The translations under genes were made by a program, and so were the position numbers. From Lachnospiraceae bacterium (GTDB taxonomy: Bacteria > Bacillota > Clostridia > Lachnospirales > Lachnospiraceae), in contig JAFVAL010000005.1 of the NCBI GenBank assembly GCA_017480565.1, positions 1 through 64,000 on the forward strand: a stretch of DNA of 64,000 nucleotides, given 5' to 3'. This document shows positions 54,326-63,015 of the stretch, piece after piece. The first letter of the stretch is position 1. The number at the start of each line of letters is the position of its first letter. The notes under the pieces were generated by a model. That model was not told the origin of the DNA. It made no database searches and saw nothing but the letters and a program-made list of their open reading frames with translations.

Positions 54326-56049
54326 TGAATCAGAAAAAATACTTGCTTTTGTTGGTCTGCTTTGGAATGATACTTCTCACCGGCTGTGGTGCGAGGGTGG
54401 TCTCGCAGACCAACTTTGATTATGGAGGCGGCGGGACCCGTGAGGTCGAGATCTACATTTCCGACATTGTAAATGAAGTCTCGGAGAATGACCTTCAAAA
54501 TATCGACGATATCTTGAAGGCAGCCGTGCCGGAAGGGATGAACTACGCGCGGTCGATTGAAGAAAATGGGGAGTTGAAATATCACTTCATGTTCTCGTTT
54601 TCTGATATCGATGACTACAATGCGAAGGTCAGCAGGTTTATTGGCAGGAAGCATGATGCAACGTGGTTTACGAACGAGAGTGTGTTCTTAAGCAACATCC
54701 AGTTCTCGGAAAAAGACTGCAGTTATGACCTGGCTTCCTGGGCGGTTAGCGCACTGCAAAACTCGAATTACAAGCGGTTTACGACCTTATTTGACAGTAA
54801 AACGGCACGCGAAAGCGTGATCAATCTGGCCGGTGAAGAGGTCTTTCGCGGAACAGGCGATCCTTCTTTTACAAAGGAGATGGCGCCGATTGTATCCTCT
54901 GCGACGATGTATACCACCTTCGATGACAAAGGCGGTGTGACGCATCAACTGGTGCTGACGGCCGAGCCGGAGAAGCTGGAGCAGATGGATTTAAAGCGTG
55001 CCAAAGCTGAGCTTTCCTTATGGTGCGAGGACACGACGATCGACCGTGGCAACGGCGTGATCACGCTGAAGTTTTCGAATGCGGAAGCGTTTCAGGCATT
55101 TGTGCGCAAGGCAGATGCTACGTACGATGCGAAGAAATTCGTCTACATGATGGAGACAAGCCCGTTCGCGATGCACGTGGAGCTGGCGGAAGAGTATGAT
55201 CTGACCGCGTTTTATGCCGCGTTTTTGACGGATTTTCAGTATGTCAAGGACTATCTGGCGTTGCCCGAGCTGGGGACGGCGAATGTAGAGCATCTCTCCT
55301 CGATCACGAACAACGAGGCGAAAGAGGGCTACGAGTATCAAGGCGCTTACCGGCTGGACCGTGCGTATTACCTGCACGTGACGTCGGATCAGAAGGCGAC
55401 GCTTGTGTCCCTGACGGCTGAGTATGCGCTGGATCTCGGAGAGAGCGGTTCCCGCGTCGTGCGAGCAAAGTTTTTAAAGAACGGCTGCGATCTGACGAAA
55501 AAAGCACTGGAAGGCGCGATGCAGGAACGCGGGAAGACTGGGTCGGCTGCGGATTTAGGTGAGGAGATTGTCATCACATTTACCGAGCCGATCGGAGAAG
55601 AACAAGCACTTTCTTTCCATGAGTTTCAGAATTATAACCTGAAAGAAAACGCGAAAGAATTCACGGATACGATCCGTGCCGCGGAGTTCCTGCCGATGGT
55701 CGGAGACGAGGTGATTGCCTCGGACAAGGCAGAGATGTCGGTGAGTGTGAAGGTGGATTCCGACTTGCATCCGTATCTGGTGAAGCTAGGAGAAACCTCG
55801 TATGAGGATGATGCGCTTGCATCGGACGAAGGCGAAGCCGTCACATTCTCGGAAGCCTGGGACGGAGAAGAGCTTACCGTCACGGTACGAACCAGCGAGA
55901 AGTCGTATACATTTTACACGGTGCTGGCGGTGATCGCGATGGTGGTGATCGCAGTGATCTTTGGAATTGTGATCTATTATTCGAGGAAGCAAAGAAGAGA
56001 AGAAGAGCACGAAGGTGCGGAGGAAGAGGAGTCGGAGGTGTCCGACTAA
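54325..56049 (+). CDS. Lipoprotein with C-terminal membrane helix
   Basis: A 574-residue protein with a lipobox LLTGC near residue 21, so it is likely lipid-anchored. The large extracytoplasmic part has repeated alternating strands (YHFMFSFSDI, VITLKFSNAEAFQAFV). Near the C-terminus it also has a single transmembrane helix (VLAVIAMVVIAVIFGIVIYYS) and a short Arg/acidic cytoplasmic tail. Dual anchoring at both ends is unusual. The start ATG 54325 overlaps the pepT TGA. Function unknown. Confidence 0.78.
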   Translation: MNQKKYLLLLVCFGMILLTGCGARVVSQTNFDYGGGGTREVEIYISDIVNEVSENDLQNIDDILKAAVPEGMNYARSIEENGELKYHFMFSFSDIDDYNAKVSRFIGRKHDATWFTNESVFLSNIQFSEKDCSYDLASWAVSALQNSNYKRFTTLFDSKTARESVINLAGEEVFRGTGDPSFTKEMAPIVSSATMYTTFDDKGGVTHQLVLTAEPEKLEQMDLKRAKAELSLWCEDTTIDRGNGVITLKFSNAEAFQAFVRKADATYDAKKFVYMMETSPFAMHVELAEEYDLTAFYAAFLTDFQYVKDYLALPELGTANVEHLSSITNNEAKEGYEYQGAYRLDRAYYLHVTSDQKATLVSLTAEYALDLGESGSRVVRAKFLKNGCDLTKKALEGAMQERGKTGSAADLGEEIVITFTEPIGEEQALSFHEFQNYNLKENAKEFTDTIRAAEFLPMVGDEVIASDKAEMSVSVKVDSDLHPYLVKLGETSYEDDALASDEGEAVTFSEAWDGEELTVTVRTSEKSYTFYTVLAVIAMVVIAVIFGIVIYYSRKQRREEEHEGAEEEESEVSD

Positions 56050-56068
56050 TTTTTGAAAACTGGTGAAT

Positions 56069-56108
56069 AAGTCGGATGGGGCGGAAAGCTCTGTCCGACT
56101 TGTTTTTT
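56069..56108 (+). terminator. Terminator after the lipoprotein gene
   Basis: AAGTCGGA (56069-56076) with TCCGACTT (56094-56101), then GTTTTTT. It ends the icd-pepT-lipoprotein unit. Confidence 0.85.
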
Positions 56109-56135
56109 GTGTGGGTAGTTCCTCATACTCTGCAT

Positions 56136-56164
56136 TTGTAAATCTTGCCTTCTTATGTTACACT
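56136..56164 (+). promoter_or_regulatory. Promoter of the methyltransferase-hslO unit
   Basis: TTGTAA (56136-56141), 17 bp, TACACT (56159-56164). A start of transcription near 56171 agrees with the TTG start at 56202. Confidence 0.5.
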
Positions 56165-56201
56165 TGAAGCTAGGAATCATAGAGAAAGGAAGCGTCATAT
56201 T

Positions 56202-56969
56202 TTGGAGGCTTACACGAGTTTTGCGGAGGTGTACGACACCTTCATGGATAATGTGGATTACGATGAGTGGGGCGGCTATTTGATTCATCTGCTGCGTACG
56301 TATGGATTGAACGAAGGCAGCATTGTGGAGCTTGGCTGTGGCACGGGCAGTGTGACGGAGCGGCTTGCGAAGGCTGGCTATGAGGTGACCGCGATTGATT
56401 TGTCGGGTGATATGTTAAGCATCGCAGCGAGAAAGCGTATGGAGCTAAAAAAGGAGATCCGCGAGCGGATTCTCTATGTGCAGCAGGACATGTGTGAGTT
56501 GGAGCTTCCGGGGACTGTGGATGCATTCGCGGCGATTGGAGACAGCTTAAACTACATCACCGATCCAGAGGATCTGCAGACTGTTTTTTATAAAGCAAGC
56601 GAGTATCTCGATGCGGGTGGGCTGTTTATCTTCGACCTGAATACGCGGTGGAAGTATGAGACGCTTCTCGCGGAGAATACCTTCGCGGAGACGAGAGAGA
56701 ATTGTGCGTTCATCTGGGAGAATTATTATGACCCCGAAGAGCGCATCAATGAATATGATCTAAATCTGTTCCTGGAAAATGGGGACCACTACGATCGTTT
56801 TGAGGAGTTTCATTATCAGCGGGCGTATGATGTGGCGGAGATTCAGGAAATGCTTGATCTAGCTGGGTTTGAGGTGATGCGGGTATATGACTCGTTTACC
56901 GATGAAGATGCAAAAGAAGACTCGGAGCGAATTCATTTCGCGGCAAGAAAGGGTAAAAGGGAATTATAA
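56202..56969 (+). CDS. Class I SAM-dependent methyltransferase
   Basis: A 255-residue protein with the SAM-binding motif VELGCGTGSVTERLA, and downstream Asp in TAIDLSGDML. It ends in a family-typical VAEIQEMLDLAGFEVMRVYDSF. The TTG at 56202 is preceded by AAAGGAAG at 10 nt and gives MEAYTSFAEVYD, where homologues usually begin; the frame opens earlier at 56145. Overlaps hslO by one base (TAATG). Substrate unknown. Confidence 0.88.
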   Translation: MEAYTSFAEVYDTFMDNVDYDEWGGYLIHLLRTYGLNEGSIVELGCGTGSVTERLAKAGYEVTAIDLSGDMLSIAARKRMELKKEIRERILYVQQDMCELELPGTVDAFAAIGDSLNYITDPEDLQTVFYKASEYLDAGGLFIFDLNTRWKYETLLAENTFAETRENCAFIWENYYDPEERINEYDLNLFLENGDHYDRFEEFHYQRAYDVAEIQEMLDLAGFEVMRVYDSFTDEDAKEDSERIHFAARKGKREL

Positions 56970-57850
56970 TGGGAGATTATATTGTACGTGCAATGGCTGG
57001 AAATGAGCAGATTCGTGCTTATGCAGCTACGACGAGAGAATTGGTGGAAGAAGCAAGACAGAGACATCAGACTTACCCGGTGGCGACGGCTGCGCTTGGG
57101 AGACTTTTAACCGCTGGTGCGATGATGGGAAGCATGATGAAGGGAGATAAGGATCTACTGACTTTGCAGATTCAGTGCTCCGGCCCGATTGGAGGACTGA
57201 CCGTCACTGCGGATACCCACGGAAATGTAAAGGGATTTGTGAAGAATCCGGAGGTGGATCTGCCGCCGAGCCCGAAGGGGAAGCTGGATGTCGGCAAAGC
57301 GCTCGATATGGGCGTGCTAAGCGTCATGAGAGATCTGGGTCTGAAGGATCCTTACATCGGCCAGACACAGCTGACCACAGGTGAGATCGGAGATGATCTG
57401 ACGTTTTATTTTGCAACGTCAGAGCAGACTCCGTCCTCTGTTGGCCTTGGCGTGCTGATGAATAAAGACAATACGGTCAAACAAGCGGGCGGATTCATCA
57501 TCCAGCTCATGCCATTTGCGGATGATGTGACGGTGGACCGGCTGGAAAAGAAGCTCCGTGCTTGTGACCCTGTCACGACAATGCTGGATCGTGGGATGAC
57601 ACCGGAGGACATTCTTAAGGAGCTGCTTGGTGAGTTTGGACTGGAATTTATCGATACGTTGGATACGAGATTTCACTGTAATTGCAGCAAGGAGCGCGTC
57701 GCGAAGGCGGTGATCAGCCTTGGAAAAAAGGAGATCGAGAGCCTGATTGCGGAAGATAAGCCGGTGGAAGTGAATTGTCATTTCTGCAATTCGCATTATT
57801 TGTTTGAGAAGGATGAGCTGAAGGAGATGCTCAAAGTCGCGAGGAGGTAA
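56969..57850 (+). CDS. hslO: Redox-regulated chaperone Hsp33
   Basis: A 293-residue Hsp33 that becomes an active holdase under oxidative stress when its zinc centre oxidises. The four cysteines are C237-x-C239 and C270-x2-C273. The N-terminal VRAMAGNEQIRAYAATTRELV and GPIGGLTVTAD strands are typical. AAAAGGGA precedes the ATG. Confidence 0.97.
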   Translation: MGDYIVRAMAGNEQIRAYAATTRELVEEARQRHQTYPVATAALGRLLTAGAMMGSMMKGDKDLLTLQIQCSGPIGGLTVTADTHGNVKGFVKNPEVDLPPSPKGKLDVGKALDMGVLSVMRDLGLKDPYIGQTQLTTGEIGDDLTFYFATSEQTPSSVGLGVLMNKDNTVKQAGGFIIQLMPFADDVTVDRLEKKLRACDPVTTMLDRGMTPEDILKELLGEFGLEFIDTLDTRFHCNCSKERVAKAVISLGKKEIESLIAEDKPVEVNCHFCNSHYLFEKDELKEMLKVARR

Positions 57851-57854
57851 ACGG

Positions 57855-58775
57855 ATGATTTACACGATTACTTTTAACCCTGCATTAGACTACAATGTTG
57901 GGATTGGAGAATTTGAGCTTGGCGGGCTGCACCGCACGAAGTTTGAGAAGATGATTCTGGGCGGCAAGGGCATCAATGTGTCTGTGGTGCTTAAAAATCT
58001 CGGCGTGGACTCGGTGATGTCGGGCTTTCTTGCGGGTTATACCGGGGAGGAGCTGGAGCGCCGGGCAAAGCTTGCGGGCTGCGGGACGCATTTTATCTGG
58101 CTTTCTGAGGGTGCGAGCCGCATCAATGTCAAGATCAAGTCAGAGGATGAGAACGGAAAGCGGATCGAGACTGAGATTAACGGGCAGGGGCCGGACATTC
58201 CTGAGGAGAAGGTGGAAGAGCTGTTTGCGTTCCTTGAGACGCTGGTCGAGGGAGATATCCTGATTTTGTCTGGGAGCATTCCGGCGAGTCTGCCATCGGA
58301 CGCGTACGAGAGAATTCTGGAGCGTTTGCAGGGGCGTGGGATCTGCTTTGTGGTGGATGCGACCCAGAAGCTTTTGGTAAATGTACTAAAGTACCAGCCG
58401 TTCTTGATCAAGCCGAATAATCACGAGCTTGCGGAGATCTTTGACGTGGAGATCAAGGACAAGGATGATGTCGTGGTTTACGCGAAAAAGCTGCAGGAGA
58501 TGGGTGCGAGAAATGTTCTCGTCTCGATGGGCGGCGACGGTGCGGTGCTGGTCGCAGAAGATGGCTCGGAGTACCGTGCGGAGGCACCGAAGGGCAAACT
58601 TGTCAATTCGGTCGGCGCGGGCGATTCGATGGTGGCCGGATTTGTCGCGGGGTATACGAAGACCGGAAACTATGAGACGGCTTTTAAGATGGGCGTTTCT
58701 GCCGGGAGTGCGAGCGCATTTTCAGAAAATCTTGCAACTGGCGAAGAAGTGATGGCAATCTTTGAAACTTTGTGA
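57855..58775 (+). CDS. fruK: 1-phosphofructokinase-like PfkB kinase
   Basis: A 306-residue sugar-phosphate kinase of the FruK/LacC type: YTITFNPALDYNVGI, GGKGINVSVVLKNLG, GQGPDI, IKPNNHEL, and NSVGAGDSMVAGF with the catalytic Asp. It could phosphorylate fructose 1-phosphate or tagatose 6-phosphate. No PTS genes are adjacent, so the specificity is uncertain. GAGG lies 8 nt before ATG 57855. Confidence 0.85.
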   Translation: MIYTITFNPALDYNVGIGEFELGGLHRTKFEKMILGGKGINVSVVLKNLGVDSVMSGFLAGYTGEELERRAKLAGCGTHFIWLSEGASRINVKIKSEDENGKRIETEINGQGPDIPEEKVEELFAFLETLVEGDILILSGSIPASLPSDAYERILERLQGRGICFVVDATQKLLVNVLKYQPFLIKPNNHELAEIFDVEIKDKDDVVVYAKKLQEMGARNVLVSMGGDGAVLVAEDGSEYRAEAPKGKLVNSVGAGDSMVAGFVAGYTKTGNYETAFKMGVSAGSASAFSENLATGEEVMAIFETL

Positions 58776-58832
58776 TATAGTGTCACTTGATGTAGATTGA
58801 CTAAAGACATTTGTATCTGTGAGGTGGACACG
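58753..58832 (+). promoter_or_regulatory. glyA promoter and leader, similar to the icd leader
   Basis: TGGCAA (58753-58758), 17 bp, TATAGT (58776-58781), inside the end of fruK. The stretch 58770-58830 matches the icd leader at its two ends (TTGTGATATAGT and TGTnTCnGTGAGGnnGACA). Here GTGAGGTGG also serves as the ribosome binding site. Confidence 0.5.
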
Positions 58833-60077
58833 ATGTACGATTTTGAAGAGATTTTGAAGGTAGATCCGCAGGTTGCGCAGGCGATGGCGGATGAGATTAC
58901 CCGTCAGGAGAGCCATATTGAGCTGATTGCTTCGGAGAATTTCGTGAGCAAGGCTGTGATGGCTGCGATGGGAAGCCCTTTGACCAATAAATATGCAGAA
59001 GGTTATCCGGGACACCGGTATTACGGTGGCTGCGAGTACGTGGATGTCGTCGAGGAACTGGCGAGAGAACGTGCGAAGAAGATTTTTGGTTGTACTTATG
59101 TAAATGTGCAGCCACACTCCGGCGCGCAGGCGAACATGACAGTGCAGTTTGCGCTTTTAAAGCCCGGCGATACCGTGATGGGCATGAATTTAAGCCACGG
59201 CGGACATCTTTCGCATGGCAGCCCGGTGAATTTCTCCGGAACATATTTTAACATCGTGCCTTACGGTGTGAATGATGATGGATTTATCGATTACGATGAG
59301 GTGGAGCGGATTGCAAAGGAATGCAAGCCGAAGATGATCATCGCTGGTGCGTCCGCGTACCCGAGAGCGATTGATTTTAAGCGTTTCCGTGAGATCGCGG
59401 ACGAGGTGGGCGCGTATCTGATGGCGGACATCGCGCATATCGCCGGCCTCGTGGCAGCAGGCCTTCACGAGAGCCCGATCCCCTATGCGCATGTGACGAC
59501 GACGACAACGCACAAGACCCTGCGCGGCCCTCGTGGTGGTATGATTATGGCGGACGAGGCATTTGCGGTGGAGCATAAGCTCAACCGGTCTCTGTTCCCT
59601 GGCATCCAGGGCGGCCCGCTGATGCATGTGATTGCGGCGAAGGCGGTTTGCTTTGAGGAAGCGCTCAAGCCGGAATTTAAGGTTTATCAGCAGACGATTC
59701 TTGACAATGCACAGGCTTTGGCAAATGGCCTCACCTCCCGTGGCTTTGCGCTGGTCTCCGGCGGCACGGACAATCACCTGATGTTGGTGGATCTGCGCAG
59801 CAAAGGAAAGACCGGTAAGGAAGTGGAGATCGCGCTTGATGCGGCAAATATCACCTGCAACAAGAACACAATCCCGAATGACCCCGAGAAGCCTGGTGTG
59901 ACCTCTGGTGTGCGCATCGGAACGCCTGCAGTGACGTCCCGCGGCATGAAGCCTGCGGACATGGATGTGATTGCAGAGGCAATCAATCTGGTGGTGACGG
60001 ATCCGGAAGGAAAGTCGGAAGAAGCGAAGGCACTGGTGAAGTCGTTGACCGACAAGTATCCTCTGCACAAAGGCTGA
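58833..60077 (+). CDS. glyA: Serine hydroxymethyltransferase
   Basis: A 414-residue PLP enzyme that interconverts serine and glycine with tetrahydrofolate. PLP Lys is K228 in [35 protein letters not shown] and [11 protein letters not shown] are also typical. ATG 58833 follows GAGGTGG. It stands 10 nt before thrH, which links it to serine metabolism. Confidence 0.97.
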   Translation: MYDFEEILKVDPQVAQAMADEITRQESHIELIASENFVSKAVMAAMGSPLTNKYAEGYPGHRYYGGCEYVDVVEELARERAKKIFGCTYVNVQPHSGAQANMTVQFALLKPGDTVMGMNLSHGGHLSHGSPVNFSGTYFNIVPYGVNDDGFIDYDEVERIAKECKPKMIIAGASAYPRAIDFKRFREIADEVGAYLMADIAHIAGLVAAGLHESPIPYAHVTTTTTHKTLRGPRGGMIMADEAFAVEHKLNRSLFPGIQGGPLMHVIAAKAVCFEEALKPEFKVYQQTILDNAQALANGLTSRGFALVSGGTDNHLMLVDLRSKGKTGKEVEIALDAANITCNKNTIPNDPEKPGVTSGVRIGTPAVTSRGMKPADMDVIAEAINLVVTDPEGKSEEAKALVKSLTDKYPLHKG

Positions 60078-60087
60078 GGATGATCCG

Positions 60088-60702
60088 ATGAGCATGAAGA
60101 TCGTTTGTCTGGACATGGAAGGCGTCGTGGTACCTGAGATCTGGATTGCATTTGCAAAAGCAAGCGGTATCCCGGAGCTTACACGCACGACCCGCGATGA
60201 GCCGGATTATGATAAGCTGATGAAGTGGCGGCTTGGCATCTTAAAAGAGCACGGACTGGGCTTAAAAGAGATCCAGGACGTGATCGCCACGATCGATCCG
60301 CTGCCGGGTGCGAAAGAGTTTTTGGATGAACTTCGCAGCAAGGCACAGGTCTTGATTTTGAGCGATACATTTACGCAGTTTGCAATTCCGCTCATGAAGA
60401 AGCTCGGATATCCGACGTTGTTTTGCAACACGTTGGAAGTCGGAGAAAACGGCGAGATCACGGGCTATCAGATGCGCTGTGCGCAGTCTAAGTTATCAAC
60501 AGTGAAGGCTTTGCAGTCGATCGGATATGAGACGATTGCCGCAGGAGACAGTTTTAACGACCTGGGTATGATTAAGGCCGGCAAGCATGGATTTTTGTTT
60601 AAGAGCACCCCGCAGATCATCGCAGATCATCCGGAGATTCCAGCATTTGAGGAATTTGATGAGCTGCTTGCGGCGATCACGGCTGCCCTTGAAGAGGAAT
60701 AA
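60088..60702 (+). CDS. thrH: Phosphoserine phosphatase/homoserine phosphotransferase ThrH
   Basis: A 204-residue HAD enzyme of the ThrH type: CLDMEGVVVPEIWIAFA with the nucleophile Asp, LILSDTFTQF, and AGDSFNDLGMI for magnesium. ThrH dephosphorylates phosphoserine and can pass the phosphate to homoserine. It lies 10 nt after glyA, so serine made here may feed the glycine and one-carbon supply. GAGGATG precedes the ATG. Confidence 0.92.
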   Translation: MSMKIVCLDMEGVVVPEIWIAFAKASGIPELTRTTRDEPDYDKLMKWRLGILKEHGLGLKEIQDVIATIDPLPGAKEFLDELRSKAQVLILSDTFTQFAIPLMKKLGYPTLFCNTLEVGENGEITGYQMRCAQSKLSTVKALQSIGYETIAAGDSFNDLGMIKAGKHGFLFKSTPQIIADHPEIPAFEEFDELLAAITAALEEE

Positions 60703-60735
60703 AGCGTTTAAATGAAGTGAAAGGAAGGTAGGATC

Positions 60736-61926
60736 ATGGCGTATAATTTCTTCTATTATGCACCGACAGAGGTTATTTTTGGTAAGGACACTGTGACGCG
60801 TGTCGGAGAGCTTGTGAAAAAGTACGGCGGCAAGAAGGTGCTCTTTGTGTACGGCAGTGAGAGAATCCGCACCAACGGATTGCTCGATCAGATCGAGGCT
60901 TCGATGAAAGAGGCAGAGATTCCTTACTGGCTGCTTGGCGGCGTGGTGCCGAACCCGCACATCGAGAAGGCAAGAGAAGGCATGGAGATCGCGAAGAAGG
61001 AAGGCATCGATTTCTTCATCGGTATCGGCGGTGGTTCTGCGATTGATACCGCAAAGGCGATCGCTTACGGCATGACCGACCCGGATAAGGATGTCTGGGA
61101 GCTCTATGACGATGCGGTCAAGAGAATTCCTTCCGGTTGCTACCCGGTGGCTGCGATCTTAACCATTGCGGCGGCGGGATCTGAGACTTCCAACAGCTCC
61201 GTTTTGACCAATGCGGCGACAGGCATCAAGAGAAGTTATAACTCTGAGCTTGCACGTCCGAAGTTTGCGATCATGGATCCGACCTACACGCTGACCCTGC
61301 CCGACTGGCAGACCGAGAGCGGCTGCGCAGATATGATGATGCACACGATGGAGCGTTATTTCGTGCAGGGTGATACGATGGAAATCACCGACACGATCGC
61401 TGAAGCACTACTTCGTACGGTCATCAAGAACGCGAAGATTCTGCATAAGGATCCGCAGAACTATGATGCGAGAGCAGAGGTGATGTGGGCTGGTTCGCTG
61501 GCACACAACGGTCTGACCGGCTGCGGCATTCACGCAGGTGACTTTGCTTGCCATTTGATCGAGCATGAGCTTGGCGGTTTGTTTGATGTCACCCATGGTG
61601 CAGGCCTGGCAGCGATCTGGAGCACCTGGGCAAGATATGTCTACAAAGACTGCCTGCCTCGTTTTGTCCGTTATGCAATCGAGGTTATGCAGGTCGAGCC
61701 TGGCGAGACCGATGAGGAGACCGCACTTCGCGGCATTGCGGCGATGGAAGACTTCTACAAAGAGATCGGCATGCCGACCCGTATCCGTGACCTTGGCATC
61801 ATGCCGACCGATGAGCAGTGCAGAGAAATGGCAAAGAGCTGCATGGTTGCTTCCGGTGGCAAGAAGGGCGAAGCGAAGGTTCTCTACGAAGAGGATGTCT
61901 ACAACATTTATAAAGCGGCACTGTAA
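60736..61926 (+). CDS. Iron-containing alcohol dehydrogenase (butanol dehydrogenase-like)
   Basis: A 396-residue group III alcohol dehydrogenase of the YqhD/BdhA type: FGKDTV, GIGGGSAIDTAKAIA, TIAAAGSETSN, and the iron ligands (Asp in GCADMMMHTMERY and His in IHAGDFACHLIEHELGGLFDVTHGAGLA). It reduces aldehydes such as butyraldehyde with NAD(P)H. AAAGGAAGG precedes ATG 60736. Two terminators follow. Confidence 0.93.
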   Translation: MAYNFFYYAPTEVIFGKDTVTRVGELVKKYGGKKVLFVYGSERIRTNGLLDQIEASMKEAEIPYWLLGGVVPNPHIEKAREGMEIAKKEGIDFFIGIGGGSAIDTAKAIAYGMTDPDKDVWELYDDAVKRIPSGCYPVAAILTIAAAGSETSNSSVLTNAATGIKRSYNSELARPKFAIMDPTYTLTLPDWQTESGCADMMMHTMERYFVQGDTMEITDTIAEALLRTVIKNAKILHKDPQNYDARAEVMWAGSLAHNGLTGCGIHAGDFACHLIEHELGGLFDVTHGAGLAAIWSTWARYVYKDCLPRFVRYAIEVMQVEPGETDEETALRGIAAMEDFYKEIGMPTRIRDLGIMPTDEQCREMAKSCMVASGGKKGEAKVLYEEDVYNIYKAAL

Positions 61927-61939
61927 AAAATGCTTATCT

Positions 61940-61965
61940 TGGCTGTCTTCGGACAGCCATTTTTC
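61940..61965 (+). terminator. First of two tandem terminators after the alcohol dehydrogenase gene
   Basis: TGGCTGTC (61940-61947), loop TTCG, GACAGCCA (61952-61959), then TTTTT. Confidence 0.95.
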
Positions 61966-61969
61966 GTAT

Positions 61970-61999
61970 GGCACCTGTGGAAAAGGCAGGTGCCTTTTT
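61970..61999 (+). terminator. Second tandem terminator
   Basis: GGCACCTG (61970-61977), 9-nt loop, CAGGTGCC (61987-61994), then TTTTT. The pair fully insulates the downstream AraC gene. Confidence 0.92.
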
Positions 62000-62102
62000 C
62001 ATTGCTCCCCCAAAAAATGATGTCAATAAAATGAGAATTTTGATAGAAGTTGCCTCAGAAGTTCAGATATAATGAGCTTTGTATGGAAAGGGGGTAATCC
62101 AT

Positions 62103-62858
62103 ATGCCAATCGTAAATGATAGGTTTTTAAGCTATCAGGCTGGACTGCATCTGGAACAGGATAAAGTGATTCCCAGTTTTGAAAATGAACAGCGTCTGTA
62201 TTATCGCATCAAAGAAGGAGATTCTGAGGCGTTGTCTTCTTTTCGCTGCATGTGGAAGAAGAAAAAACTCGCACCGCAGCGGGATGGATCGCTTCTTGGC
62301 GAGCAGTTTGGCGCGATCAGTGTGATCACTATGGTGTCAAGGTCGGTGATGACCGGCGGCCTGGATGAGGGGATCGGATACGACATAGATGCTTTTTATA
62401 CCGAAAAGATCAAACAGACACGTTCTCCGGAAGAAGTGGAGGAGATTCTGGCAGAGTTGGTCTCTTATTGCGTCACTTTGATGCAGGAAAACAAAGAGAA
62501 GATCAATGAAGTGTATTCTGCAAGGATCGTCAAATGTATCAACTACGTGCACTATCATCTGCACGATAAGATCTCGTTGGCGGTGTTGGCGGAGAAATTC
62601 GAGGTGAGTCCTTCTTATCTGGCGACGCAATTTAAGAAAGAGACCGGCATGACACTCATGGATTATGTCTCTGAGAAAAAGATGGAGAGTGCCAAGGGAA
62701 TGCTGCGCTATTCGAATCTTTCGATCATTGAGATCTCGGATCTGTTTGCCTATAGTTCGCAGAGCCATTTCACAAAAGTATTTCGGGAAACATACCATAT
62801 GACGCCGAAGCAGTATCGGGATGAATTTCATGCTGCGAGCGAAATGATGGAGAGTTGA
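62103..62858 (+). CDS. AraC-family transcription regulator
   Basis: A 251-residue regulator. The N-terminal 140 residues form a helical ligand or dimer domain. The end has two helix-turn-helix motifs, ISLAVLAEKFEVSPSYLATQFKKETG and SIIEISDLFAYSSQSHFTKVFRETYHMTPKQYRDEF. The same domain pair occurs at the end of the GH43 fusion at 37713. AAAGGGGG precedes ATG 62103, and a TATAAT at 62068-62073 may be its -10. It may control the sugar ABC transporter that follows. Confidence 0.92.
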   Translation: MPIVNDRFLSYQAGLHLEQDKVIPSFENEQRLYYRIKEGDSEALSSFRCMWKKKKLAPQRDGSLLGEQFGAISVITMVSRSVMTGGLDEGIGYDIDAFYTEKIKQTRSPEEVEEILAELVSYCVTLMQENKEKINEVYSARIVKCINYVHYHLHDKISLAVLAEKFEVSPSYLATQFKKETGMTLMDYVSEKKMESAKGMLRYSNLSIIEISDLFAYSSQSHFTKVFRETYHMTPKQYRDEFHAASEMMES

Positions 62859-63015
62859 GAGTAAATTCTTTCTAATTTTATTATATTTTTTAACACAAGA
62901 AAAAGATCGTGATAAAAATAAAAATATAATGGGATACAAGTATATTCATTTAGTATATATTAAGAAATGCCGGCAAAACAAAACAATAAACAAGTCTCGA
63001 TAGGAGAAGATTTTA

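Noticed and set aside
62041..62075. Complete sigma-A promoter for the AraC gene
   Set aside because: The -10 TATAAT is good, but no -35 element occurs at 16-18 bp, so it is mentioned only within the gene entry.
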